Shown in pieces: positions 32,991 through 45,731 of a stretch of 64,000 nucleotides of DNA. This stretch comes from JASHPR01 sp963729365 (GTDB lineage: Bacteria > Actinomycetota > Actinomycetes > Streptosporangiales > Streptosporangiaceae). Position 1 is the first letter of the stretch. Each line of letters opens with the position of its first letter. Below the pieces are notes generated by a model. The model was not told the origin of the DNA. It made no database searches and saw nothing but the letters and a program-made list of their open reading frames with translations. The stretch lies in assembly GCA_963729365.1 (NCBI GenBank), contig CAVSNQ010000018.1, positions 310,001 to 374,000 on the forward strand, in the 5' to 3' direction. The position numbers were made by a program, and so were the translations under genes.

Positions 32991-35285
32991 TCAGCGCACC
33001 CGGATGGCGACGAGACAGGCATCGTCCTCGGTATTGGATGACGCCTCGGCGACCACGTAGTCGGCGAAGCTCGCGATGTCGCCGCCCACCGGGCGGCTGG
33101 CCACCTGGAGCAGCGCGTCCAGGGCATCGTCGATGGGCTGGTCGCGTCGCTCGATGAGGCCGTCGGTGAAGAGCATCAGGATGTCGCCCAGCTGCAGTGG
33201 CGTCGTTACCTCCGTGTACGAGGCATCCGGGTCGGCGCCGAGCAGCAGGCCCTGCGGGAGGGCCAGCGCGCGGGCCTGGCCATCGCGGATCAGGATGGGC
33301 GGCAGGTGGCCGGCTCGTGCCCAGCGCAATGAGCGGCTGGCCGGGTCGTAGAGCCCGCAGACGGCAGTTCCGATGATGCCGTCGCTGAAATGGCACGCAG
33401 CGCCGTTCAGCCAGCCGAGCAACGTGGCCGGTCCCGCTCCGGTGATCGACAGCCCGCGCAGGCCGTTACGCATTGTCACCATGCCGGTGACCGCGTCGAG
33501 GCCGTGGCCGGCGATGTCACCCACCACGACGAGCACTTCCTTGCTCGGCAGCAGCGCGGTGTCGTACCAGTCACCGCTGACCAGGTTGCCCGGCCCGGAC
33601 GGCCGGTATCGCGCCGCGACGTCCAGGCCGGCCGCGGCCACCGGCTCGGCTGACCGGGGGGTGATGGCCTGCTGCAGGCGCAGGGCGAGGCGATGTTCCT
33701 CCGCGGCACGCTCTTCGGTATCGGCCAGCTGCTCGCGCGCGGCGGCGAAGGCCACCCGGGTGTGGTAGTCCGCCGAGACATCCTGGTACGCGCCCCTGAT
33801 GGCGATCACGGCCCCGGCCGGATCGATGACCGGCTCGGCGTAGGCGCGTATCTGCCGCACGCTGCCGTCATCGGGCCGGACCAGCCGGAACGCGGCGGCG
33901 CTCTCCTTGCCATCGGCCAGCAGCGTGTCACGGAAGCCCTGAACCACGGGGACGTCGTCGGCGGGAACGCGGGAGTGCAGGTCCGCGATCGAGACCGGCT
34001 CTCCGGACACCTGGCCGAACAGCGCGAACGTCGGCTCGGACCAGTGCACCTCCCCGGTCCGCATGTTCTCTTCCCAGCTGCCGATCCGGCCCAGCCGCTG
34101 GGCGTGCTGCAGCAGGGCGGCGAGGCGGTCCGCGTCATCCGCTCCGCGCCAGGCGATGGCCACGCCGTCGTAGAGCCGCGCGATCCGGACCGCCGGGGCC
34201 GGCGTGGTCGCGACGCTGCCCGTCTGCGCGGCGACCATCTCCCCGGGGACGTACTGTGGCTCGCCGGTCACCAGCGCCGTCACGCAGCTGTCGAACAGGC
34301 CCCCGGCCGGCGCAGCGGCCGGATACAGCTCGAGCAGCTGACGGCCGGTCAGCTCGGCAGCGCCACGGCCTGCCGGGTCGCGGAACCTGGCACTGGCGTG
34401 ATCGATGCGGAAATCCGTTACCTCCCCGCTGTCGTCCCGGACCGCGAGCGCGAACAGGAACGCCTCGAGCAATCCGTCCATCAGGCCGAAGACCCAGGAT
34501 GCCCGGTGCCGGGCGGCCTGGTCGCTGCCGGGAATCCGGGTGGCGAGCGCCTGGGCGGCCAGGTCGGCGAGGGCGGCGAGCTGCCGGCGGAGCGGAGCCG
34601 GGAAGCTGGCCAGCGGCTCCGGCCAGCAGATCACGATGGAGCCGAGCGCCGTCCCCGAGTCGCGGAGCGGCAGCCCGACCCGGGCACCCCCGGGCCAGCT
34701 GCCCATGAGCGGCCGGTCATCGCCTTCGGGCGGCCCCGCCGGCCACCAGGTCTCGACCCCGTTACTGGCGACTTCCTGGGGAAGCGCGCGCATGTCCGGA
34801 TGTAGCCGGCGCCAGCGGCCGGCCTCGCGCTCCCCGAAACCGGCCTGGCCGGCGAGTTCAAGGCCGCCGTCCGGCTCGATCAGCCAGAGCGCCACCGCGA
34901 CGGCGCCCGCCGGGGCCAGTACCTCGTCGAACAGGGCGGCCGCCACGGCGGCACCGTCGGCCGCCGCCTCGGCGGCGGCCCAGGCCAGGCTCAGCCTGCG
35001 CCCGGCGGGGTCCGGCGCCGCTCCGGCCGCCTCTTCCGGCGGCCGCCCGGCGACCTGCGCGGCCAGTTCCGCGACGGTATCTCCGGATTCCTCGGCCAGG
35101 CGGGCGAGCTGCCGGCGGGCCTCGGCGGGCGAGCAGTGAAGCTGCTCCATCAGGATGCCCGTGGCCACGTCGATGACCGAGCGAGCCGTGGCCCCCGAGC
35201 GCATGCGGTCCAGGTCTCGCCGCTGCCGGGCGATCAGCGCCTCCAGCCGGGCGACATCGGGGCCGCTCGGTCCTGTCACGGTCAC
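32991..35285 (-). CDS. SpoIIE-type phosphatase with ANTAR-like, GAF and PAS domains
   Basis: A 764-residue soluble protein phosphatase that probably dephosphorylates a STAS antagonist. An N-terminal ANTAR-like helix region (ARSVIDVATGILMEQLHCSP, residues about 33-80) is followed by a GAF-like domain (about 95-250) and two PAS-type regions, the second with VHWSEPTFALFG. The PP2C/SpoIIE domain has SGDWYDTALL, VVGDIAGHGLDAVTGM, AGHLPPILIRDG and LFTDGLIERR, all metal-binding aspartates present. Start is a GTG at 35285. The 157-bp gap to the divergent kinase gene holds the promoters of both. Confidence 0.87.
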   Translation of the reverse strand: MTVTGPSGPDVARLEALIARQRRDLDRMRSGATARSVIDVATGILMEQLHCSPAEARRQLARLAEESGDTVAELAAQVAGRPPEEAAGAAPDPAGRRLSLAWAAAEAAADGAAVAAALFDEVLAPAGAVAVALWLIEPDGGLELAGQAGFGEREAGRWRRLHPDMRALPQEVASNGVETWWPAGPPEGDDRPLMGSWPGGARVGLPLRDSGTALGSIVICWPEPLASFPAPLRRQLAALADLAAQALATRIPGSDQAARHRASWVFGLMDGLLEAFLFALAVRDDSGEVTDFRIDHASARFRDPAGRGAAELTGRQLLELYPAAAPAGGLFDSCVTALVTGEPQYVPGEMVAAQTGSVATTPAPAVRIARLYDGVAIAWRGADDADRLAALLQHAQRLGRIGSWEENMRTGEVHWSEPTFALFGQVSGEPVSIADLHSRVPADDVPVVQGFRDTLLADGKESAAAFRLVRPDDGSVRQIRAYAEPVIDPAGAVIAIRGAYQDVSADYHTRVAFAAAREQLADTEERAAEEHRLALRLQQAITPRSAEPVAAAGLDVAARYRPSGPGNLVSGDWYDTALLPSKEVLVVVGDIAGHGLDAVTGMVTMRNGLRGLSITGAGPATLLGWLNGAACHFSDGIIGTAVCGLYDPASRSLRWARAGHLPPILIRDGQARALALPQGLLLGADPDASYTEVTTPLQLGDILMLFTDGLIERRDQPIDDALDALLQVASRPVGGDIASFADYVVAEASSNTEDDACLVAIRVR

Positions 35286-35728
35286 CCGCCTTCCCCGCGA
35301 CCACCCATCCGGCGGGCGGACTCACACGCTACCGCGCTTGTCATCGCTGACTATTCTCCGCCTACACGGGGAGTGACAGGATCGGTCTGTCGCATGTGCG
35401 AGCCGCCCGCGGCCCTCTCCCGGCGGTAACGAAGGAGTCCCGATGACCACAACCCAGGAGCGGACGGGGCAGCCCGCCGACAGCCGGTTGCAGCGGCTGC
35501 TGAGCGGCCTGACCGCGGTGCGCAACGGTGACTTCAGCACTCGCCTGCCCGCGGCGGAAGACCCGCTCATGGACGAGATCGCAGCCGTGTTCAACGGCAT
35601 GAACGAGCAGCTCGCGCTGGTCACTTCCGAGGTGACCCGGGTGGCCAGGGAGGTCGGCACCGAGGGCCTGCGGCGGCCAGGCCGAGGTTCCCGGGCTGGC
35701 CGGAACCTGGAAGGACCTCACCGACTCG

Positions 35729-39274
<3,546 letters not shown>

Positions 39275-39324
39275 CCAGGTATCCGGGGCCGCCCGGATCG
39301 TGACACCCTGGAGGGACCTGCGCC

Positions 39325-39393
39325 ATGACGGGCGCACCCGGGTGATCGGAGCACGCCACGTCCAGCCTTGAGCTCACCCATGAGGTCTCCGGC
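39325..39393 (+). other. Possible lost 5' end or leader peptide of the GAF-ANTAR gene
   Basis: ATG 39325 is preceded by GGAGGGACCTGCGCC and is in frame with the GAF-ANTAR gene, but reads MTGAPG then TGA at 39343. After the stop the same frame continues SEHATSSLELTHEVSGLL, which looks like the normal start of this family. This is therefore a nonsense codon in the 5' end, a sequence error, or a 6-codon leader followed by TTG initiation at 39394. Confidence 0.5.
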
Positions 39394-40071
39394 TTGCTGA
39401 GCGTCGGAGAGGCGTCGGAGCCGAGGTCGCTGAACCAGCTGGTGGCGTACGCCGCGGTTCAGGTGCATGCCTGCTCAGGCGCAGCGGCCGTGCTCTGGCG
39501 TGGTGGCGAGCCGGCCGCCCTGGCCGCGAGCCACCCGGCCTTGCCCGAGCTGATCGACGTACAGGTGCGCCGCGGGCGCGGGCCGATGCTCGACGCGCTC
39601 AGCGGGGGCGAGCCGGTCGGCTGTCCCGACACGCTCGAGGAGCGCCGATGGCCGGAGTTTGCCGGCACGGCGTTGCGGCAGGGCGTGCGGTGCTCGCTCA
39701 GCCTGGCCCACCGATCCGGTGCCGAGGCGGTCTGCCTGTCACTGTTCGGCGCCCGGCCGAGAACGCTGGAGGCGGGCTCGGTCCCGGCCGCCGAGCGCCT
39801 GGTCGCCCTGGTCGGGGCGGTGCTCGGCGTCGCTTCGGACTACGGCGAGGCCCGGCGTTCCGCGCGGCAGTTGCGTGACGCCGCCGAGTCCCGCGCGGTC
39901 GTGGATCAGGCCAAGGGCGTGCTGATGCACGCGCTCGGCTGGACCGCCGACGAGGCTCTGCAGCGGATGCGGCAGATCTCCCAGGCGCGCAACGTGAAGG
40001 TGACCGAGGTCGCCGCGAGGATCATCGATGCCCGCGGGGTAGACGGGCTCGGCCTGACGCGCCATGGATGA
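39394..40071 (+). CDS. GAF and ANTAR domain protein
   Basis: At least 225 residues. The GAF-like domain spans about residues 10-150 (AYAAVQVHACSGAAAVLW, GPMLDALSGG, RCSLSLAHRSGAEAVCLSLF). The C-terminal ANTAR RNA-binding domain (about 160-215) has SRAVVDQAKGVLMHALGWTADEAL and the AxxQRMRQISQ helix. ANTAR proteins bind paired hairpins in nascent RNA and act as antiterminators. The TTG at 39394 follows GAGGTCTCCGGC. It overlaps the SpoIIE gene by 8 bp, so the two are coupled. Confidence 0.82.
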   Translation: MLSVGEASEPRSLNQLVAYAAVQVHACSGAAAVLWRGGEPAALAASHPALPELIDVQVRRGRGPMLDALSGGEPVGCPDTLEERRWPEFAGTALRQGVRCSLSLAHRSGAEAVCLSLFGARPRTLEAGSVPAAERLVALVGAVLGVASDYGEARRSARQLRDAAESRAVVDQAKGVLMHALGWTADEALQRMRQISQARNVKVTEVAARIIDARGVDGLGLTRHG

Positions 40072-41935
40072 GGCCGCCCGGCTGAAGGCCAGGGGCGACG
40101 CGCTCAGGCAGGCCGCCGCGCTGCCGGGGGCCGGCCTCAGGCCCTTGCTCGAGGCGGCGTTGGCCGAGCTCGACGGGGCGGTGGAGGCGCTGACCGATGC
40201 GGGTGACCGCGCGGCCAGTGGTCTCGCCGGGGAGCCTGCGGAGGGCCCGCACGCCGAGCGGCGCCTGCTGCAGGCCATCTTCCAGCAGGTCCCGGTCCCG
40301 CTGTTCCTGCTCGGGCTCGACGGCATCGTGCGGCGAGCCAACTCAGCGGCCGGCCAGCTCGTGGGCTCGGGCTCGGGCTACCCGACAGGGAAGCTGTTCA
40401 CCGCCTTCATCGACCTGCCCTTCCGTGCCGCGACGGCGTCCCAGGTCGCCGCCGTCGTCCGTACCGGTGAGATCCGGATGCTGCGCTGCGGCGTGCTCAC
40501 CGCCGGCGGCGTGGCGGAGTGCCAGGTCGCCGCGGGCCCGGTCCAGGTCCGCGGCGACGCGGGCCAGGTGATCGTGGCCGTGGTCCCGCCCGGCATGGCG
40601 CTGACCCTTTCGGCGCCGGAGCCGGCTGACGGCCCGGAGTGGGAGGCGCAGCCCGCCGACCGCGCGCTCCAGTCGGCCACGCGCCGCCTCGACCTGGCCA
40701 CCTCGGCCAGCAGGATCCTGCTGCAGAACGTCAACCACAGCGAGTCGGTGACCATGCAGCGCTTCGCGCGGCTGCTGGCGCGCGACCTCGACGCGTGGCT
40801 CATCCTGGACGTGGAGCGGCACCAGGGCCTGCGGCGGCAGCTTGCGGTCGGGCCGGAAGACCAGCCGGGCCACGAGGTGGCCCGCGCCGTGGCGGCGGTC
40901 GACCCGCCGCCCGGCTCGGCGCCGACCGCGGTCCATGAGTCGGGTCATACGCTGCTCGTCGCGCACGCCGAGGATCCGGGTATCCTCGGCGACGGCCTGG
41001 ACGGCATGCCAGTGCTCATGCTGCTCGGGGCGACATCGGTCCTCTGCGTGCCGGTGTCGGACGGCGAGCGCAGTTACGGCGCCCTGACCCTGGCCAGGCT
41101 GGCCGGCCACGCTCCTTTCGGGCTGGCCGATGTCGGGCTGGTCGAAGAACTCGGGGAGCAGCTGGCGCTGGCCATGCGGGCAGACCGGCTGTTGCGGCAT
41201 CGTGCCGAGATCGCCGATGCGCTGCAGGCCAGCCTGCTGCCACGACAGCCACGCCAGATCCCGGGCGCCGAGGTCGCCGCCAGCCATGTGCCGGCCACCA
41301 GGGCCCAGGAGGCGGGCGGCGATTTCTATGACAGCTACCCGGCGCGGTCCGGCTGGGGGGTCTCCATCGGCGATGTCTGCGGCAAGGGACAGGACGCCGC
41401 GGCGGTGACCGCCGCCGCGCGGCACGCGATCCGGGTACTCGCCCACTGGGAATCCGGCCCGGCGGGCGTGCTGCGCGGCGCCAACGAGATCATGATGGAG
41501 GAGGAGTTCGGCGGCCGCTTCGTCACGGCGAGCGTTGGCCACCTGCAGTGGCGGGACGGTCGTCTGCACGTGGTGCTCGGAAGCGCGGGCCATCCGTGGC
41601 CGGTCCTGGTCAGGGCGGACGGCAGGACCCAGGTCCTGCCGGGCGGCGGGCTGCCGCTCGGGATCTTCCCGGACGCGGAGCCCGCGACCCAGGAACTCGA
41701 CCTGGACCCTGGCGACCTGCTGTTCTTCTTCACCGACGGCCTGACCAGCGCGTGCGGGCCCGACATGGTCTACTTCGAGGACCGCGTCACCGACGAGCTG
41801 GCGGCGCTCAGCGGCGAGCCCGCCGCCCGCGTGGTGTCCCGAATGCAGGAGGTGGTGGTCCAGTTCTGCCGCGGCCAGCTGCGTGACGACGTGACCATGC
41901 TGGCGCTGCGCGCGGGCGAGCCCCCGGCCGACTAG
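40064..41935 (+). CDS. SpoIIE-type phosphatase with PAS and GAF domains
   Basis: A 623-residue protein phosphatase. Regions: N-terminal helices (about 1-65), PAS (about 70-190; VPVPLFLLGLDGIVRRANSA), GAF-like (about 210-375; SVLCVPVSDGERSYGALTLARL) and PP2C/SpoIIE (about 385-620) with GGDFYDSYPA, IGDVCGKGQDAAAVTAAARH, SAGHPWPVLVRADG, LFFFTDGLTSA and RDDVTMLALR. It starts inside the end of the ANTAR gene (ATGGATGA). A role in dephosphorylating STAS proteins is likely; several are in the window. Confidence 0.88.
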   Translation: MDEAARLKARGDALRQAAALPGAGLRPLLEAALAELDGAVEALTDAGDRAASGLAGEPAEGPHAERRLLQAIFQQVPVPLFLLGLDGIVRRANSAAGQLVGSGSGYPTGKLFTAFIDLPFRAATASQVAAVVRTGEIRMLRCGVLTAGGVAECQVAAGPVQVRGDAGQVIVAVVPPGMALTLSAPEPADGPEWEAQPADRALQSATRRLDLATSASRILLQNVNHSESVTMQRFARLLARDLDAWLILDVERHQGLRRQLAVGPEDQPGHEVARAVAAVDPPPGSAPTAVHESGHTLLVAHAEDPGILGDGLDGMPVLMLLGATSVLCVPVSDGERSYGALTLARLAGHAPFGLADVGLVEELGEQLALAMRADRLLRHRAEIADALQASLLPRQPRQIPGAEVAASHVPATRAQEAGGDFYDSYPARSGWGVSIGDVCGKGQDAAAVTAAARHAIRVLAHWESGPAGVLRGANEIMMEEEFGGRFVTASVGHLQWRDGRLHVVLGSAGHPWPVLVRADGRTQVLPGGGLPLGIFPDAEPATQELDLDPGDLLFFFTDGLTSACGPDMVYFEDRVTDELAALSGEPAARVVSRMQEVVVQFCRGQLRDDVTMLALRAGEPPAD

Positions 41936-41959
41936 CAGCGGCTCGCGGTCAGCGGCGTG

Positions 41960-42298
41960 TCACCTGCGCCTCCAGAACGCGATGGCGACACAGGTGAATA
42001 CGGCCGCGGCCACGGCTGCGGCCACCGCTGCCGGGTTGCTCTTCCAGCCGCCGGTTGCCGCCTGGCCCTTGATCTGGCCGGCGCGGGCAGCGGCCTGCTT
42101 CTTGATCTGGCCGGCCCGGCCCGCGGCTCGCTCCTTGACCTGGTTCACCTTCTGATGCGCCCTGGCCTTGACGTCGGCCTTGGCCGCGAGCGCCTCGGCC
42201 GTCTCGCCGAGCTGCTCGCGGGTCCGGGCGATGTCCTCTCTCAGCTCCGCCGCTGACACCGCGGCCGGGGTCTGCCCCCTGGATGGTCCTGTGGTCAT
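41960..42298 (-). CDS. DUF3618 family protein
   Basis: A 112-residue protein. N-terminal AELREDIARTREQLGETAEAL is the DUF3618 signature. A Lys/Ala-rich helical repeat follows (AAGRAGQIKKQAAARAGQIK, with RAGQIK repeated), then a C-terminal membrane helix (AVAAAVAAAVFTCVAIAFW) and RRR. It overlaps the holin-like gene upstream by 4 nt (ATGA). This pair is widespread in actinomycetes and is thought to act at the cell envelope. Confidence 0.87.
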   Translation of the reverse strand: MTTGPSRGQTPAAVSAAELREDIARTREQLGETAEALAAKADVKARAHQKVNQVKERAAGRAGQIKKQAAARAGQIKGQAATGGWKSNPAAVAAAVAAAVFTCVAIAFWRRR

Positions 42299-42714
42299 CG
42301 GTGTGCCCTTTCCTTGATCTCATCGACATCGGCCTTGACATTGCCGATTGCTTCTTCGGGAACCGGCGGCACGGCTTTCCGCACCCGCCCGAGGCCAAGC
42401 AGCGCGGCCGTCCCCGCCACCAGCAGCAGCGCGGCCCCGACGACGAGCGCGGCGAGCCACGCCGCAAGGACCGAGGCAATGGCGATAATCGCGCACGCGA
42501 CCAGGCAGCCCACGCCGTACCAGGCGATGGTGCCGCTGCCCGCGAGCATCCCGATGCCAAGGCCGGCCTGCTTGCCCTTTTGCGTCATTTCTACCTGGGC
42601 GAGGTGCAGTTCGTCCCGGACCAGGTGAGATATCTGCTCAGACAGGTCCTTGACCAGTTCACCAGTCGGGCGATCTTGCGCCTGCACCGGCCTCGGTGCC
42701 TGTTCGTCGTTCAC
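42295..42714 (-). CDS. Actinobacterial holin-X (phage holin superfamily III) membrane protein
   Basis: A 139-residue protein: an N-terminal soluble helix (TGELVKDLSEQISHLVRDEL), then two long hydrophobic helices (about 52-75 and 80-108) and an acidic tail (IGNVKADVDEIKER). This is the Phage_holin_3_6/holin-X family. Despite the name it is chromosomal, and there is no phage context here. Start is a GTG at 42714. It is co-transcribed with DUF3618. Confidence 0.85.
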   Translation of the reverse strand: MNDEQAPRPVQAQDRPTGELVKDLSEQISHLVRDELHLAQVEMTQKGKQAGLGIGMLAGSGTIAWYGVGCLVACAIIAIASVLAAWLAALVVGAALLLVAGTAALLGLGRVRKAVPPVPEEAIGNVKADVDEIKERAHR

Positions 42715-42821
42715 TGCGATTCACCATCCAGCCGCGCTCCGGTAACGCTTCCGTGGCGGCTACCCGCACGCGCGGGGTCTTAACCCATCCGCCGGCCCGG
42801 CTCCGCCGGCCGGCGGCAACG

Positions 42822-43268
42822 TCAGCCGGGCTGGGCGGCCCGGTCGTCGGGGTCGGCGTACGCCGTGGCGTACCCAGGATGGTCTGGGCAGGCGCTCTCG
42901 TCCCGGCCGGGCCGGTCCGCCGCATGGCCCGTCCCGGCCAGTGCTGCGGCGACGCTCGGGTAGATGTCCATCAGGTGGTCGACTCCGGTGATGGCCAGCA
43001 CCCGCTGCACGGCCGGTGCGCCGACGACGAGCCGCATTCGCGTGCTGTCGGCCGCCGCCCGCTTGTGCGCGCGCACCAGGGCATTGACGCCCGCGGAATC
43101 GCAGAACGTTGTTCCGCCCATGTCCACGACCAACGTCGTCGCGCCGCGATTGAGGACAGAAAGCAGGTCGTCCCGAACCTGGTCGGCATTGGAAATGTCG
43201 ATCTCTACGGGCAGCGTGACCACAGCCGCTTTGCTGAGCCACATCACCGGAGAGCGTTCCTGGGGCAC
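42822..43268 (-). CDS. STAS-domain anti-sigma factor antagonist
   Basis: A 148-residue STAS protein. VTLPVEIDISNADQVRDDL is the first half and TTFCDSAGVNALVRAHKRA the phosphorylation loop, with Ser in the expected place. About 45 residues after the domain are low-complexity acidic sequence. It starts with GTG at 43268; an ATG eight codons in is possible. It lies apart from a dedicated kinase, so its RsbW-like partner is one of the MEDS-HATPase proteins or elsewhere in the genome. Confidence 0.85.
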   Translation of the reverse strand: MPQERSPVMWLSKAAVVTLPVEIDISNADQVRDDLLSVLNRGATTLVVDMGGTTFCDSAGVNALVRAHKRAAADSTRMRLVVGAPAVQRVLAITGVDHLMDIYPSVAAALAGTGHAADRPGRDESACPDHPGYATAYADPDDRAAQPG

Positions 43269-43523
43269 GCGCCATCACCACCACTCGCTAGAAGAGAGGC
43301 GGGCCGCGTCTCTGGACCCACGAGAGCGGTTGACCCATCGGTAACCGCAACGAGCATTATCCACATCACCTCGGCCCGGCACAAGCCAGGTCAGGCGCCC
43401 GGCAGCGCCCGCTCGGGCCGCAGTTACCCGGCGGCGACGCAGGTCGGCACGGGACCGCAGGCGTGATCACTGGACCATTGCTGCGCCCCGGCGGCGCTGG
43501 CGCCGGGCCATAGGCTGGCAGTT

Positions 43524-44060
43524 GTGGCCAACGATGACGATCCCCGGGGCGGCCCGCTCGAGCTCGTCCCGCCCGAGCTTGTCCCGGCCATGCCCGCCTC
43601 CGCCCTCCCGGCCATCCCCGCCTCCGCCGGAGCACTGATCTTCGACCGCCATGGCCGGCTGCTGATCCTGAAGCCGACGTATAAGTCGGGCTGGACGATC
43701 CCGGGCGGCGTCATGGAGGCCGACGGGGAGACGCCGTGGGAGGCCTGCCAGCGGGAAGTTCGGGAGGAGTGCGGCCTGGAGGTGCGGACCGGCCGCCTGG
43801 TGTGCGTGGATTTCCGCCTGCCCCGCCCCGGCCAGCCGGGCGGCATACGGTTTCTCTTTGATTGCGGCGCCCTCGACGACGCCAGCCTCGATGCCGTCGT
43901 GCTCCAGGGCGAGGAGATCTCTGAGCACAGGCTGGTCGCACTGCCCGGGGCGCTGAAATTGCTGAGGAAACCCATCCGGCGGCGGGTAAAGGCCGCGTCC
44001 AGAACCAGGGCGCTGGTCTACCTGGAGCAGGGTCGGGCGGTGCCTGGCGTCGGCCGCTGA
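43524..44060 (+). CDS. NUDIX hydrolase
   Basis: A 178-residue pyrophosphohydrolase. The Nudix box GX5EX7REUXEEXGU is complete: G-GVMEADGETPWEACQREV-REECGL, near residues 63-87. An N-terminal Pro/Ala-rich stretch of about 30 residues precedes the first strand (SAGALIFDRHGRLLIL). Start is a GTG at 43524. The substrate (nucleoside diphosphate derivative or other) is unknown. Confidence 0.88.
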   Translation: MANDDDPRGGPLELVPPELVPAMPASALPAIPASAGALIFDRHGRLLILKPTYKSGWTIPGGVMEADGETPWEACQREVREECGLEVRTGRLVCVDFRLPRPGQPGGIRFLFDCGALDDASLDAVVLQGEEISEHRLVALPGALKLLRKPIRRRVKAASRTRALVYLEQGRAVPGVGR

Positions 44061-44101
44061 CCTGGCGGCGAAATCCCGCCCAGGCCAGCCGGCGTCATGG
44101 G

Positions 44102-44118
44102 TGATTAACACGTAATCA
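44102..44118. promoter_or_regulatory. Perfect palindrome TGATTA-N5-TAATCA
   Basis: A 17-bp AT-rich inverted repeat lies between the NUDIX stop (44060) and the next gene (44240), about 120 bp before the latter's start. AT-rich symmetric DNA is rare here, so a protein-binding site is likely. The binding protein is unknown. Confidence 0.4.
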
Positions 44119-44239
44119 GGCCCGCCAACGACGGTCGCCCCTCGTGGCTATCGCGGCGGCGGCGGCCCGTTCATTGGGGCCTTTCTTCTCTTGCGTCACG
44201 CCATTAGAGTCATATGCAGTGAATGGTGAGGTGCCTGAC

Positions 44240-45544
44240 ATGCGTCTGCGGCGCGGGCTGCTGGTAACGCTCGCCGTGCCGTTCGCCTTTGCGGCGCTCT
44301 CCATTTCTCTCCCGATGGCCGGCGCAAGCGTCGGGGTGGGCGTGCAGGCCACGCCCGTCCGCCTGGGAAACGTGGCCCAGGCGGGTGACAGTTATGCACT
44401 CCCGCCCGTGTACGTTCTCGACACCGGGACCCAGGCCGAATCAATCGGGGTACGGATCCAGCGGCTGTCCGCGGGCCCGGGCCGCGATGTGCCGCAGTCC
44501 TGGGTCCAAATGACCGGTCCCGGCGTGCAGCTCTCGCCGCACCAGGCGGCCCGGATTCCGCTGGAACTCGTGGTGCCGGGCGATGCCAAGCCGGGCCGGT
44601 ACCTGAGCGACATCGTCGTGACCGGCTCAGCGGGGATATCGCCCGGTCAGGCCAACCTCGGCGCGGCCGCCGCCACCCCGTTGGAGTTCAGCGTCAAGCC
44701 GGGACCGGCGCCGGGGCTGTGGCCCGTGGTGCCCACCTGGATGTGGTGGGTTCTGGTCGCGCTGCTGGCGCTGGTGGCGGCGGTCCTCGGAGTTCGCAGG
44801 TCCGGGGTCCGGATCCGGATCCGGGTTGAACGACCGCCGCCGATCGCGCGGTCGGCCGCCAGGCCGGGCCGGACTCGGCGGAGCAGGTCAAGGGCGGCTA
44901 TCGCCCTCGTCGCGGTGGCCGGGCTCGCCGCCTGCAGCACGGGGCCCTCGTCGGCGGGAACACCGGGCGGGAGCTCGAGCATCGCGATCTCGCTCAAGGT
45001 CGTTCCGACCGTAGTCTCCGTCACCGTGTCACCATCCAAAGAGAGCTTCGGTGCCTGCAGCGGCGGGAACGCGAGCGTCAACACCGGATCGACCCCGGCC
45101 GCGCTCGGTTTTCCGAACGGGACTTGCTGGGTCGGGAAGTCCGGGCCCGGCGGGAGCTACCCGATCTCGATCACGAACACGGGCGTCGCGGCCACCATCG
45201 ACGTGAACGGAACGAACGCGGTCCCTTCCGACGGAGGCACTCAGTGGGGCCTCTGCAACCTCGGCGCTCACCCGGCCGCCGCCTGCTCCAACGATGGCGG
45301 GAAGCTCCCGGGGAACAATCAGTACGTGGTGCAGAACTTCGCCGCGGGCAGCGAGAACTCCGCCGGGCTCACGGGTTCCCGGGTGTGTGATTCGGAGTTC
45401 GCGGCCGGCGGATGCTCGGCGGTGCAAGGGAATGCCCAGCAAGAGGGCATCGAGCTCACCGGCCCGGCATCGACCGCCGACCAATCGACGTCGTGGACGG
45501 TCACCATCACCTGGACCGCGGTTTCGCTGGTCAACACCGGGTGA
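44240..45544 (+). CDS. Exported membrane protein joined to a lipoprotein-like domain
   Basis: A 434-residue frame with an unusual layout. A signal peptide (about 1-35) is followed by an extracellular beta domain (to about 150), a transmembrane helix with WMWWVLVALLALVAAVLGV and a very basic stretch (RIRIRVERPP...RTRRSRSR). A second signal-like segment ends in a lipobox, VAGLAAC, near residue 235. The rest is a Ser/Gly-rich exported-type domain with TWTVTITWTAV-like strands. It is either one polypeptide with a cleavable internal lipobox or two genes fused in frame. Start ATG 44240 follows GAGGTGCCTGAC. No family is recognised with confidence. Confidence 0.65.
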   Translation: MRLRRGLLVTLAVPFAFAALSISLPMAGASVGVGVQATPVRLGNVAQAGDSYALPPVYVLDTGTQAESIGVRIQRLSAGPGRDVPQSWVQMTGPGVQLSPHQAARIPLELVVPGDAKPGRYLSDIVVTGSAGISPGQANLGAAAATPLEFSVKPGPAPGLWPVVPTWMWWVLVALLALVAAVLGVRRSGVRIRIRVERPPPIARSAARPGRTRRSRSRAAIALVAVAGLAACSTGPSSAGTPGGSSSIAISLKVVPTVVSVTVSPSKESFGACSGGNASVNTGSTPAALGFPNGTCWVGKSGPGGSYPISITNTGVAATIDVNGTNAVPSDGGTQWGLCNLGAHPAAACSNDGGKLPGNNQYVVQNFAAGSENSAGLTGSRVCDSEFAAGGCSAVQGNAQQEGIELTGPASTADQSTSWTVTITWTAVSLVNTG

Positions 45545-45731
45545 CAACGGCCGGCGGCACCCCGGCTCGGATAGCGCGCGTTCCGCCAGCCGGTGCACCG
45601 GCAGCCACGCCGGACCGGTCAGGCCGCGGACCTCGATCACGGACATGAATTCCCGTCACGCCGCCGGCGTCGGCGCCCGTCATCTGCTGCGCCCGTGGCG
45701 GGCCCGACTCCCGGTGTTGCAGGATGAGACC

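Noticed and set aside
42295..42714. Prophage region because of a holin-like gene
   Set aside because: The family is a chromosomal actinobacterial membrane protein paired with DUF3618; no phage structural, integrase or lysin gene is present.
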